From Sutcliffiella horikoshii (GTDB lineage: Bacteria > Bacillota > Bacilli > Bacillales > Bacillaceae_I), in NCBI RefSeq assembly GCF_021991925.1, contig NZ_RXZI01000001.1, positions 992,001 to 1,056,000 on the forward strand: 64,000 nt of DNA, given 5' to 3'. This document shows positions 16,999 to 24,632 of this stretch, piece after piece. A model generated the notes under the pieces. The model had not been told where the DNA came from, searched no databases, and saw nothing but the letters and a program-made list of their open reading frames with translations. Numbering within the stretch: position 1 is the stretch's first letter; the number at the start of each line of letters is the position of its first letter. The translations under genes were made by a program, and so were the position numbers.

Positions 16999-17781
16999 TT
17001 ACTTAATGCTGTCCACTTCTTGAACCACTTTGTTCTTCCCTGATACAATCCAACCACCAACAGCGATACCGATCAAGACGATCCAGAACATCGCTTTAAA
17101 TAGTGGGCTGTGCGGGAAGTGGTATGGAAGTACACCAACACTTGGATGCGCTAATGTGTACATTGCCAGTTTGAAACCAACCCATCCCACAATCAGGAAA
17201 GCTGCGGTTTCCAAACTCGGTCTTTCTTTTAACAATTTAACAAACAATGTAGCAGCAAAACGCATGATGACTACCCCGATAAATCCACCCAGGAAGATGA
17301 TGATAAATTGTCCTCCATCAATGCCTCCAATTTGCGGAAGGTTTGTTTGTGGCAAAGTCATAGCCAATGCAAAAGCTGCCAGGATGGAATCCACCGCGAA
17401 AGCGACATCCGCCACTTCCACCTTAAAGACTGTCATCCAAAAACCAGATTGCTTCTTGGGCTTGTCAACCGCAGCTGCATGTTCCACTTTCGCCACTGCA
17501 TACCTTCGCCATATATGATTGAGTGCGATAAACAGCAAGTAAGCAGCTCCAATTGCTTGCACTTGCCAGATTGATACTAAGAATGAGATGGCAAATAATG
17601 ATCCAAGTCTGAAAACAAATGCTCCTGCAAGACCGTAAAATAAAGCCTTCTTGCGGGCTTCTTCAGGGAGATGCTTCACCATAATTGCTAGTACTAGTGC
17701 GTTGTCAGCCGCTAAGATACCTTCAAGTGCAATCAGGACAAGAAGAACCCAGCCGTATTCCAATAATAATGATAATTCCAT
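16999..17781 (-). CDS. ykoY: TerC family manganese exporter (YkoY/MeeY-like)
   Basis: This 260-residue protein has about seven to eight membrane segments. It has the TerC motifs EGILAADNALVLA near residue 20 and EVADVAFAVDSILAAFA near 130, whose acidic residues bind metal. TerC proteins such as B. subtilis YkoY export Mn2+ and help load exported metalloenzymes. A yybP-ykoY manganese riboswitch lies upstream at 18082-18184, supporting the assignment. AAGGAGAGG selects ATG 17781. A MITE occupies 17804-17987, immediately before this ribosome binding site. Confidence 0.9.
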   Translation of the reverse strand: MELSLLLEYGWVLLVLIALEGILAADNALVLAIMVKHLPEEARKKALFYGLAGAFVFRLGSLFAISFLVSIWQVQAIGAAYLLFIALNHIWRRYAVAKVEHAAAVDKPKKQSGFWMTVFKVEVADVAFAVDSILAAFALAMTLPQTNLPQIGGIDGGQFIIIFLGGFIGVVIMRFAATLFVKLLKERPSLETAAFLIVGWVGFKLAMYTLAHPSVGVLPYHFPHSPLFKAMFWIVLIGIAVGGWIVSGKNKVVQEVDSIK

Positions 17782-17803
17782 GGTTTTCCTCTCCTTTTTA
17801 CAT

Positions 17804-17987
17804 GGCTCTTTTCTCAAAGATTGTTGCTATTTACTGGTAAAAAGTCGGCATTTGGACTTTTTACTGCTCTCATACTATATAAGGTGCAAGTAGTTTCTTA
17901 AGTACGGCAGGGAAAAGAGCACGACAGTAAGCAAAATAACGGTTGATGTATCCATCCGAAAAAGCAACAAAGTTTACGAAAAGAGCC
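17804..17987 (+). mobile_element. MITE of family M, copy 2 (184 bp), in the riboswitch leader
   Basis: The ends GGCTCTTTTCTCAAAGATTG and the complement of AAGTTTACGAAAAGAGCC form a terminal inverted repeat of about 25 bp. A perfect 8-bp duplication TTTTACAT flanks it (17796-17803 and 17988-17995). Inside are the hairpin GTAAAAAGTC...GACTTTTTAC and GGGAAAAGAGCACGACAGTAAG. It lies between the manganese riboswitch and the ykoY ribosome binding site, so it must be part of the ykoY transcript. Confidence 0.9.
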
Positions 17988-18001
17988 TTTTACATAACAA
18001 A

Positions 18002-18028
18002 AGCCTTACCCGGAAACGGTAAAGGCTC
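18002..18028 (-). terminator. Second hairpin after the riboswitch
   Basis: The arms AGCCTTACC and GGTAAAGGCT are followed by TTTTGTT on the minus strand. It could be a back-up terminator in the leader. Confidence 0.5.
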
Positions 18029-18041
18029 TTTATGAACACAT

Positions 18042-18184
18042 AAAAAGACCTTTACCTAGAACTGTCCAATTTCCAGTTTAGGCAAAGGTCTTGCTAACAA
18101 CATAATTGTTGCCGATAAAGCCGGTGCTGATTAATCAGTCACGTCATGACGACTATATCGTTCTCATAGCTACTCCCCTTTGAT
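18042..18184 (-). promoter_or_regulatory. yybP-ykoY manganese riboswitch with terminator platform
   Basis: The minus strand reads CAAAGGGGAGTAGC (18169-18182), then the CAGCACCGGCTTT and CGGCAACAATT core, then GCAAGACCTTTGCC (18081-18094). These are the conserved elements of the yybP-ykoY class (Rfam RF00080). CCTTTG pairs with CAAAGG to close the aptamer. The same strand can instead pair with TAGGTAAAGGTCTTTTT (18042-18056) to form a terminator. In the known mechanism Mn2+ stabilises the aptamer and allows read-through. The controlled gene is the TerC gene at 17781. Confidence 0.92.
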
Positions 18185-18385
18185 TGGGCTTGTGCGTATG
18201 TAGTTTTAATATATACCTATTCTAGTAGCTTAACAGATATGTGTCAACACATTTATATAGGAAGAAAGATCTTCATATAATCAAAAAAATCCGAATAATT
18301 ATTTCTACACTCTAAATAAAAATAATATGTTATAATCCTTTCATTGTGAAGTTCATCATTCCAAAAATAAAGGTCGTGGCAAGAT

Positions 18386-19750
18386 ATGCATCAAGCACTT
18401 TCCTATAAAGAGCGTATACATATATTCATCAAAATTGTCGTCCCCATTCTAATTACGCAGCTCGGACTTTTCTCCATGAATCTCTTTGATATCATGATGA
18501 CGGGAAATGTTGGAGCAAGCGACTTGGCAGGTGTGGCCATTGCCGCTGGACTTTGGGTACCTGTGTATACGGGACTCAGTGGCATTCTCTTATCCATCAC
18601 ACCGATAGTGGCTCAATTGGTTGGGGCTAAAAATACAGATAATGTCCCTTTTTCGATAACTCAGGGCATGTATGTTGCTGTTGCAATGAGTGTACTCGTT
18701 ATTGGGATTGGAGCCATATCCCTTAATCCGATCCTTTCTGCCATGAGTCTTGAATCTGAAGTAAGACACGTTGCCAAATACTATCTCGTTGCGCTTGGAT
18801 TTGGTATCGTCCCATTATTTGCATATACCGTATTAAGATGTTTCATCGATGCATTGGGGCATACTCGAACTTCCATGATCATCACATTGCTCTCCTTACC
18901 GATAAATGTTCTGCTGAACTACTTATTGATTTTCGGTAAACTTGGACTCCCTGCCCTTGGCGGAATCGGCGCAGGTGTTGCTTCAGCATTAACTTATTGG
19001 CTTATCACATTTATTTCGTTATATATTGTTCTAAAAAAGAGTCCATTTACGGCATTTCCACTATTTAAGAAACTTTATCCAGTTTCCCTATCCAAGTGGA
19101 AAGAAATTTTACTTATCGGGGTTCCAATCGGACTGTCCATATTTTTTGAAACAAGTATCTTTTCAGCTGTAACACTGCTTATGAGTTCCTTTGATACCAT
19201 TACAATTGCGTCACATCAAGTTGCACTTAACTTTGCTTCGCTGCTCTATATGATTCCATTGAGTATATCGATGGCCTTAACCATCTTGGTTGGTTTTGAG
19301 GTTGGAGCTGGACGCATTAAGGATGCCAAACAGTACACCTATATGGGAGTGGTGTCTGCGGTTCTTCTCTCGTCCATTTGTGCTATCTTATTATACTTTT
19401 TCAGAGCAGAAGTCGCCTATATGTACACAAAAGATCCTGATGTTATCACCCTAACGACAGCGTTTCTCTTATATGCTATTTTCTTCCAGCTTTCTGATGC
19501 CATTGCTGCACCAATCCAAGGGGCTTTGCGAGGATATAAAGATGTGAACGTCACCTTTATGCTTGCCTTTGTATCGTATTGGATAATCGGACTCCCGATA
19601 GGGTTTGCCCTGGCCAACTATACTCAGTTTGGTGCTTTTGGATATTGGATCGGCCTGATTTGTGGCTTAGCTGCCGGTGCTGTTGGACTCGCATGGCGGT
19701 TATACATCTTACAAAATAGATATATGAAAAAGACCCTTTCCTACTCCTAA
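18386..19750 (+). CDS. MATE family multidrug/sodium antiporter
   Basis: This 454-residue membrane protein has about 12 segments and two repeated halves, as in the NorM/MATE family. The first helix, VVPILITQLGLFSMNLFDIM, and GNVGASDLAGVAIAAGLW carry the family's conserved Asp region. The second half begins near residue 235 with IGVPIGLSIFFETSIF. Members export cationic drugs in exchange for Na+ or H+. It diverges from the riboswitch transcript. TATAAT at 18331-18336 could be its -10 box. The 3' end overlaps a terminator hairpin that element A3 has duplicated. Confidence 0.85.
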   Translation: MHQALSYKERIHIFIKIVVPILITQLGLFSMNLFDIMMTGNVGASDLAGVAIAAGLWVPVYTGLSGILLSITPIVAQLVGAKNTDNVPFSITQGMYVAVAMSVLVIGIGAISLNPILSAMSLESEVRHVAKYYLVALGFGIVPLFAYTVLRCFIDALGHTRTSMIITLLSLPINVLLNYLLIFGKLGLPALGGIGAGVASALTYWLITFISLYIVLKKSPFTAFPLFKKLYPVSLSKWKEILLIGVPIGLSIFFETSIFSAVTLLMSSFDTITIASHQVALNFASLLYMIPLSISMALTILVGFEVGAGRIKDAKQYTYMGVVSAVLLSSICAILLYFFRAEVAYMYTKDPDVITLTTAFLLYAIFFQLSDAIAAPIQGALRGYKDVNVTFMLAFVSYWIIGLPIGFALANYTQFGAFGYWIGLICGLAAGAVGLAWRLYILQNRYMKKTLSYS

Positions 19751-19761
19751 GGAGAGGGTCT
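19731..19761 (+). terminator. First copy of the MATE terminator hairpin
   Basis: This 31-bp hairpin (arms AGACCCTTTCC and GGAGAGGGTCT) includes the stop codon. It lacks a T run because element A3 begins at the next base. It matches 19973-20003 at 26 of 31 positions. Confidence 0.8.
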
Positions 19762-19972
19762 CAGACTGTTGACAAACTATAAATTAATTAGGTTATCTGT
19801 TGGAAGTGTTGATCTTCGTTGCAGGAGCTTCGCTTTCCGCGGGCGGTCCGGAAGCCTCCTCGGGCTACGCCCTGCGGGGTCTTCCATGTCCCTTCCTCCC
19901 GCAGGAGTCTCCGCTCCTTCCACTGCGATCAACTAGAGGTTTTTATCATTTTTGGACTTTGTCTACACACAG
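19762..19972 (+). mobile_element. GC-rich MITE, type A copy 3 (211 bp)
   Basis: The ends are CAGACTGTTGACAAA and TTTGTCTACACACAG. The interior contains GCTTCGCTTTCCGCGGG, GCCTCCTCGGGCTACGCC, CTGCGGGGTCTTCC and CCGCAGGAGTC, closed by GTTGATC...GATCAAC. Both ends abut copies of the same 31-bp terminator hairpin, and only the distal copy keeps the T run. This is the clearest example of the family in the window. Confidence 0.9.
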
Positions 19973-20008
19973 AGGCCCTCTCCTATTCGTAAGGGGAGGG
20001 TCTTTTTA
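19973..20008 (+). terminator. Second copy of the MATE terminator hairpin with T run
   Basis: The hairpin 19973-20003 is followed by TTTTT. It is the direct repeat of 19731-19761 on the far side of element A3. Confidence 0.85.
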
Positions 20009-20098
20009 AAAGAGACTATTCTTATAGGAATAACGAAAGGAAATTGTAGTATATTGTCGAAATAAGTCATATAACAATTTGTAAAAAGGGGTTGTATT

Positions 20099-20476
20099 AT
20101 GACCAATTACGATAATAAAAAAGTCTTAACTTCTTTAAGTTATTTTCGTCATCAGCTGAGCATACTCTTATGCCTGCTCGAAAGATATGAAACAGCGGAT
20201 TTTGAAACAAAGAAAAACTTATATCCAGAATTGATTGCTGAATTTAAGCGTTATAAGAATGACCTAAAAAGAGAAATCAAAATCTTGATACAATATGACG
20301 TTAATCTCTGGGTTTCTGACCACCTGCTACCATCATTGGCAGTCACTTCTGCTTTTCTTCAGGATATAGGAATCAACCGTATAAATCCCAACAGTATACA
20401 TAAGGTTGTCCTACAGGTTAGAAAGGCATATTTCTTCATGGAGCGCTATGATAGTGATCTAAATGAAAACGAATAG
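20099..20476 (+). CDS. Hypothetical protein of 125 residues
   Basis: I do not recognise this family. The protein is mostly helical, charged and soluble: SLSYFRHQLSILLCLLERY, then ELIAEFKRYKNDLKREIKIL and KVVLQVRKAYFFMERY. It has no signal peptide or membrane helix. AAAAAGGGG lies seven bases before the ATG. It is a single-gene unit with its own terminator, converging on the CAP-domain gene. Confidence 0.65.
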   Translation: MTNYDNKKVLTSLSYFRHQLSILLCLLERYETADFETKKNLYPELIAEFKRYKNDLKREIKILIQYDVNLWVSDHLLPSLAVTSAFLQDIGINRINPNSIHKVVLQVRKAYFFMERYDSDLNENE

Positions 20477-20496
20477 AATTTTCTTCTGTTACACTA

Positions 20497-20524
20497 AAAA
20501 AGGCAGCCAAATTGGCTGCCTTTA
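20497..20524. terminator. Terminator between the hypothetical and CAP-domain genes
   Basis: AAAGGCAGCCA and TGGCTGCCTTT form a perfect stem with A and T tracts on both sides, so it can act in both directions. Confidence 0.85.
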
Positions 20525-20536
20525 GATAAACACATC

Positions 20537-21373
20537 TTATTTACCGATGAACATTTGAGTCCAGTAGTTTCCATTTTCTACATGACCAACACCGATATGA
20601 GTGTAGTTTGCATTCATGATATTAGCACGGTGGCCTTCAGAATTCATCCAAGCATTTACTACTTCTTCAGGACTTTGTTGACCTTGTGCAATGTTTTCCC
20701 CAGCAGTACGGTAATCTACACCGAATTGTTTCATCATGTCAAATGGAGAACCGTAAGTTGGGCTGTTATGAGAGAAATAGTTGTTTTGTTGCATGTCTTT
20801 AGATTTCTCTTTTGCTACTTTGCTTAATTCTTCATCCAATTTTAACGGAGCTAAACCTTGTTTTTCACGCTCAGCGTTTGTTAATTCTACAACTTTCTTT
20901 TCAAATTCACTTACAGCGCCAGCAGTTTGTTCAGTTGCTGGTTTTTCAGCATTTTGCTGTGGTGCTTGTTGTTGTGGTGCTTGAGCTTCTTGCTTTGGTG
21001 CTTCCTGTTTAGGTGCTTGAGCAGGAGCTTCCGCTTTTTCTTCCTTAGGAGCTTCTACTTTTTCAGCTGGTTTCTGCTCAGCTTGTTTTGGAGCTTCTTT
21101 TTCACTTGCTTCAGCAGCTGGTGCGCCATTCATGTTTACTTTAACACCATACTTTTCTTCCAATTCTTTTACATATCCATCTAAGAACGCTTTGGCATCT
21201 TCTTGGTTAGTGAAAGCTTTGTTACTATTAAATGAAGTGACTTTATTTGTTAAGTCACATGTTGGTTTTGTTGGAGCGTTAGATTCTGCTTTCGCATTCA
21301 TTCCGAATGGTGCGGCAGTTAGTACAGCTGCAGTTGTTACAGCAGTGATGAAAGACTTTTTGTTGATTTTCAT
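20537..21373 (-). CDS. Secreted CAP-domain protein (YkwD-like)
   Basis: This 278-residue protein has a signal peptide ending near NAKA-ES. A low-complexity linker rich in Ala, Pro, Lys, Glu and Gln follows (residues 85-150, repeats of KQEAPKQE type). A C-terminal CAP/SCP domain runs from about 155 to 278. Domain signatures seen are LTNAEREKQGLAPL, YFSHNSPTYGSPFDMM, AGENIAQGQQSPEEVV, EGHRANIMN and YWTQMFIG. B. subtilis YkwD is of this type. The function is unproven; such proteins are often spore or wall associated. AAGGGGG precedes ATG 21373. Confidence 0.85.
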   Translation of the reverse strand: MKINKKSFITAVTTAAVLTAAPFGMNAKAESNAPTKPTCDLTNKVTSFNSNKAFTNQEDAKAFLDGYVKELEEKYGVKVNMNGAPAAEASEKEAPKQAEQKPAEKVEAPKEEKAEAPAQAPKQEAPKQEAQAPQQQAPQQNAEKPATEQTAGAVSEFEKKVVELTNAEREKQGLAPLKLDEELSKVAKEKSKDMQQNNYFSHNSPTYGSPFDMMKQFGVDYRTAGENIAQGQQSPEEVVNAWMNSEGHRANIMNANYTHIGVGHVENGNYWTQMFIGK

Positions 21374-21710
21374 AGGTGTGTTTCCCCCTTGAAATTTTTT
21401 TGTGTTGCTTTCTTGCTACACGAAAATCATAACACGGGATCTGTGTAATATTAGAGGAATATTGTGGATATCAACAATATCGATTTTCTATAATTATCCA
21501 TATACTACAAGAATCTTTATGTATCAACGGATTATTTAAAAAGTATACATCGATGCATTTTAAGTATTTTTCCAGTAAAATGAAACAGATTAAAATTATA
21601 CTAAAAAAACGGTATTGACAAGTTTTGATACAGTCCATTTTATTACAAGATAGTACTTTTATGTTACATTCATTACAGGAAATCTTACTTTTTTGGATAA
21701 TATAACCATA
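21374..21710. other. AT-rich gene-free stretch with a possible orphan promoter
   Basis: No gene is visible. On the plus strand TTGACA (21615-21620), a 17-base spacer and TTTTAT (21638-21643) resemble a vegetative promoter pointing at the hmgA terminator, with no reading frame behind it. The minus-strand promoter of the CAP gene must also lie here; TATGAT (complement of 21427-21432) is a candidate -10. Confidence 0.35.
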
Positions 21711-21742
21711 AAAACACCAAGCTTTGGAAAGCCTGGTGTTTT
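21711..21742 (-). terminator. Terminator of hmgA
   Basis: AAAACACCAAGC and GCCTGGTGTTTT pair around a short loop and run into T residues on the minus strand, nine bases after the hmgA stop. Confidence 0.8.
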
Positions 21743-21750
21743 ACGATGAT

Positions 21751-22902
21751 TTACTTTTCTATCCAAGTAAACATATACTTTTTATCTTCGATACCGTGAG
21801 CTTTTTTAACGACCTTTAAAGGCTTGAATGTATCTATCATGACTGCAAGTTCCAAGGTCTCCTTCTTTCCGATACTAGCCTCGGTCGTACCAGGATGCGG
21901 GCCATGTGGGATACCTGATGGGTGTAACGTAATGGACCCTTCCTCAATACCTTTGCGGCTCATGAAGTTACCTGCCACATAATAAAGCAGTTCATCACTA
22001 TTCACATTACTATGGTAATACGGAGCCGGTATTGCTTCTGGATGGTAATCGTACAATCTTGGTACGAAGGAACAGACAACAAAGTTATGCCCTTCAAAGG
22101 TTTGATGGACGGGAGGTGGCTGATGAACCCTGCCTGTAATAGGCTCAAAATCTTCTATATTGAATACCCATGGATAGAGATAACCGTCCCAACCCACTAC
22201 ATCAAGGGGGTGATGTCCAAGTACGTGTGAGTGCAAATAACCCCTTGTTTTGGTGATTACTTCATACTCACCTTTGTCTGTATATGTTTCTAACGTTTCA
22301 GGCCCCCTGAAGTCACGTTCGCAAAATGGACTGTGTTCTAACATCTGGCCATATTCATTACGATACCTTCTAGGAGTAGTTAGTTGACTAAAAGATTCAA
22401 TGAAAAGAATTTTAGTTTCTTCATTAGGAATGACACGGTAGATGGTTCCGATTGGTATGGTCACATAATCCCCGGGACGATAGGTGATGGTCCCGAACAT
22501 GGTTTCTACTTTACCTGAACCGAAATGGATGAATAGCAGTTCGTCTCCGTCTCCATTTCGGTAGTAATTCTCCATCTTTTCTGTAACCAGCGCTGTTCCT
22601 ATTAATAAATCACTGTTTCCTAATAAGTATTCTCTGGCATCAAGGGCATTTCCTTTGGTCTCTAGTGAAGTGGTGAGTAAATGACGGTGATTCAGAGCTT
22701 CTTGTTCTTCATATTTCGGAATATAGCTGCCAAGTACCGTGGATTTTACCACTTCTGTTGGCAGGTAGTGATGATAGAGGATGGATTGTGTACCTGAAAA
22801 ACCTTTGGTACCCATTACCTGTTCTCTATACAATGTGCCATCTTCTTTTTTGAACATCGTATGGCGTTTATGTGGTATTTCTCCCATTTTACGATAATAC
22901 AT
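21751..22902 (-). CDS. hmgA: Homogentisate 1,2-dioxygenase
   Basis: This 383-residue protein has the cupin-type homogentisate dioxygenase fold. The start MYYRKMGEIPHKRHT is typical of the shorter Gram-positive form (the human and Pseudomonas forms are about 440 residues). The C-terminal GSITLHPSGIPHGPHPG carries the iron-ligand histidines, preceded by SDELLYYVAGNF. It opens the ring of homogentisate to maleylacetoacetate using Fe2+ and O2 in the cytoplasm. It is the last gene of the tyrosine unit, 171 bases after fahA, with a GC-rich repeat between them. Confidence 0.9.
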   Translation of the reverse strand: MYYRKMGEIPHKRHTMFKKEDGTLYREQVMGTKGFSGTQSILYHHYLPTEVVKSTVLGSYIPKYEEQEALNHRHLLTTSLETKGNALDAREYLLGNSDLLIGTALVTEKMENYYRNGDGDELLFIHFGSGKVETMFGTITYRPGDYVTIPIGTIYRVIPNEETKILFIESFSQLTTPRRYRNEYGQMLEHSPFCERDFRGPETLETYTDKGEYEVITKTRGYLHSHVLGHHPLDVVGWDGYLYPWVFNIEDFEPITGRVHQPPPVHQTFEGHNFVVCSFVPRLYDYHPEAIPAPYYHSNVNSDELLYYVAGNFMSRKGIEEGSITLHPSGIPHGPHPGTTEASIGKKETLELAVMIDTFKPLKVVKKAHGIEDKKYMFTWIEK

Positions 22903-22950
22903 GAGCTCACCTCATTATATTGTTTAGTTGTTATTTAAAACTTGAACATT

Positions 22951-23065
22951 CCTTTTCGCTGCAGGCACCCGCATTCCACGGGGCAGTACTTGAGCCTCCT
23001 CACCACGCTTCAGGGGTCCCATGTCTACCGCTACCTCCCGCCGGAGCCGAGTGCCTTACGCTTCT
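22951..23065. repeat. GC-rich module, divergent type C copy 1, between fahA and hmgA
   Basis: It shares TTGAGCCTCCTC and CAGGGGTC with the other GC-rich copies, but the apical part reads ACCACGCTTCA instead of GGGCTACGCCC. The ends have decayed and no target duplication is visible. It sits inside what should be a single operon. Confidence 0.65.
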
Positions 23066-23073
23066 AAACACAC

Positions 23074-23985
23074 TTATTTTATAGTGTTTTTCAATGTTCC
23101 TAAGCCAGTGATCGATAGTTCTACTTCATCACCAGGTTGTAACCAGCGGTGTACTTCTGTACCTAGTTCCAGGATGCAACCGGTACCAACAGTCCCTGAT
23201 CCTATCACTTCTCCAGGGTATAAGGTAACATCGGCTGATGCTCTTTCAATCATTTGAGCAAAGCTATAGTGAATCTGCTCGACATTCCCTTTTGAAAGTA
23301 AACTTCCATTTACAGAAGCAGTCATTTCTAAGTTGTAGCCTCTACTTGTTTTAAAAGATTCAAGTTCGTCAGGTGTCACAATGACAGGCCCTAAGGATGT
23401 CGCAAAATCTTTTCCCTTTGCAGGACCCAAACCAACCTTCATCTCTTTTGCTTGAAGGTCCCTTGCACTCCAATCATTCATGATGCAATAGCCAAAAATG
23501 TAATCCTCGGCATCCTGCACTTTAATATTTCTGCCTTCTTTTCCAATGATGCAGGCAATTTCCAGCTCATAGTCCAGCCACTCACAATTGGATGGTTTAT
23601 CGATCCCTTCCCCGGGGCCTTTAATGGCCAAGTGGTTGGTAAAATAAAAAACGGGAAACTCATACCACTCCGGAATTACATCCAATCCCCTTCTGGCGCG
23701 CGCAGTCTTTACATGCTCCTCAAACGCGTAGAAATCTCGAACACTTACAGGTCTAGGTAAAGGTGCAAGAAGGGTGACTTCCTCTCTTTTGTATCTTCCT
23801 TTAGAATGATCATCTTCTAAATGAAGTGTTACAATATCTCTATATTTCTCATAATGGTTTACCAATGTAAGAAGGTCGGTTGGTAATAGACCATCTGATG
23901 CTTCGTTCATGTCGACAACAATGTCATGATTGATCCAGCCGGCTTTGATCTCACCAGAGCTATTTTTAAAAGTAATATACTTCAT
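23074..23985 (-). CDS. fahA: Fumarylacetoacetate hydrolase family protein
   Basis: This 303-residue FAH-fold enzyme has metal ligands in LDYELEIACIIGKEGRNI and GYCIMNDWSARDLQ. The KGKDFATSLGPVIVTPDEL loop follows. In this context it should hydrolyse fumarylacetoacetate to fumarate and acetoacetate, the last step of tyrosine breakdown. It belongs to the short FAH-domain class (about 300 residues) rather than the 420-residue eukaryotic form, so the exact substrate is an inference from position next to hmgA and hppD. Confidence 0.85.
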   Translation of the reverse strand: MKYITFKNSSGEIKAGWINHDIVVDMNEASDGLLPTDLLTLVNHYEKYRDIVTLHLEDDHSKGRYKREEVTLLAPLPRPVSVRDFYAFEEHVKTARARRGLDVIPEWYEFPVFYFTNHLAIKGPGEGIDKPSNCEWLDYELEIACIIGKEGRNIKVQDAEDYIFGYCIMNDWSARDLQAKEMKVGLGPAKGKDFATSLGPVIVTPDELESFKTSRGYNLEMTASVNGSLLSKGNVEQIHYSFAQMIERASADVTLYPGEVIGSGTVGTGCILELGTEVHRWLQPGDEVELSITGLGTLKNTIK

Positions 23986-24004
23986 GACAAACCCTCACAT
24001 TTCC

Positions 24005-24613
24005 TTATTTACGTTGAAGCTCGAACATATCACTAATGGCCTTTGTATACATACTTCCTGCCATTCTTCCTACAGGGTTCAATTTTGTTGTATCAATTTT
24101 CCCCTCGAAATACAGGTCATCTGAAATATGGAAACTCTCTACTTTTCCGATAACAAGGCTGCCGGAACCTGGTACATCACCGAAATGGAGCACTTCATGT
24201 AGTGAGCATTCCATTTGGACTAGGCTTTCCTTCACCCGCGGTGGTGTAACCATGAAACTAGGTTCTTTTGTGAAGCCAGACTCTTCAAACTCATCCACAT
24301 CACTTGGGAATTCCGTTGCAGTAATATTCATCTGTTCCACAATTTCCTCGCTGACAATATTGATGACAAACTCCTTTGTGCTTTCAATATTCATTAAGGT
24401 GTCCTTTTTTGAACCATCAGTCCCTCTTCGCATAGGAGAAAAGCAGACAAGCATCGGCTCTGCACTGATAGCTGTAAAAAAACTGAAAGGAGCGATGTTT
24501 GCAATCCCTTCCTTATTAATAGAAGAAACAAGTGCAATGGGTCTTGGCAAGATAGAACCCACCATCAGCTTGTATGCATCTTTCCAGGCAAGATTGCTTG
24601 GTTGAATATCCAT
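24005..24613 (-). CDS. FMN-binding flavin reductase-like protein
   Basis: This 202-residue protein has the split-barrel flavin reductase domain (DIM6/NTAB type). It contains LMVGSILPRPIALVSSINKE near the N-terminus, IANIAPFSFFTAISAEP, and VPGSGSLVIGKVESFHI. It probably binds FMN. ATG 24613 has AGGTG six bases upstream. It lies between fahA and the aminotransferase gene in the same operon, so a role in aromatic breakdown is likely. No step of the known homogentisate pathway needs it. Confidence 0.75.
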   Translation of the reverse strand: MDIQPSNLAWKDAYKLMVGSILPRPIALVSSINKEGIANIAPFSFFTAISAEPMLVCFSPMRRGTDGSKKDTLMNIESTKEFVINIVSEEIVEQMNITATEFPSDVDEFEESGFTKEPSFMVTPPRVKESLVQMECSLHEVLHFGDVPGSGSLVIGKVESFHISDDLYFEGKIDTTKLNPVGRMAGSMYTKAISDMFELQRK

Positions 24614-24632
24614 GTATGTCACCTGCACTTTG

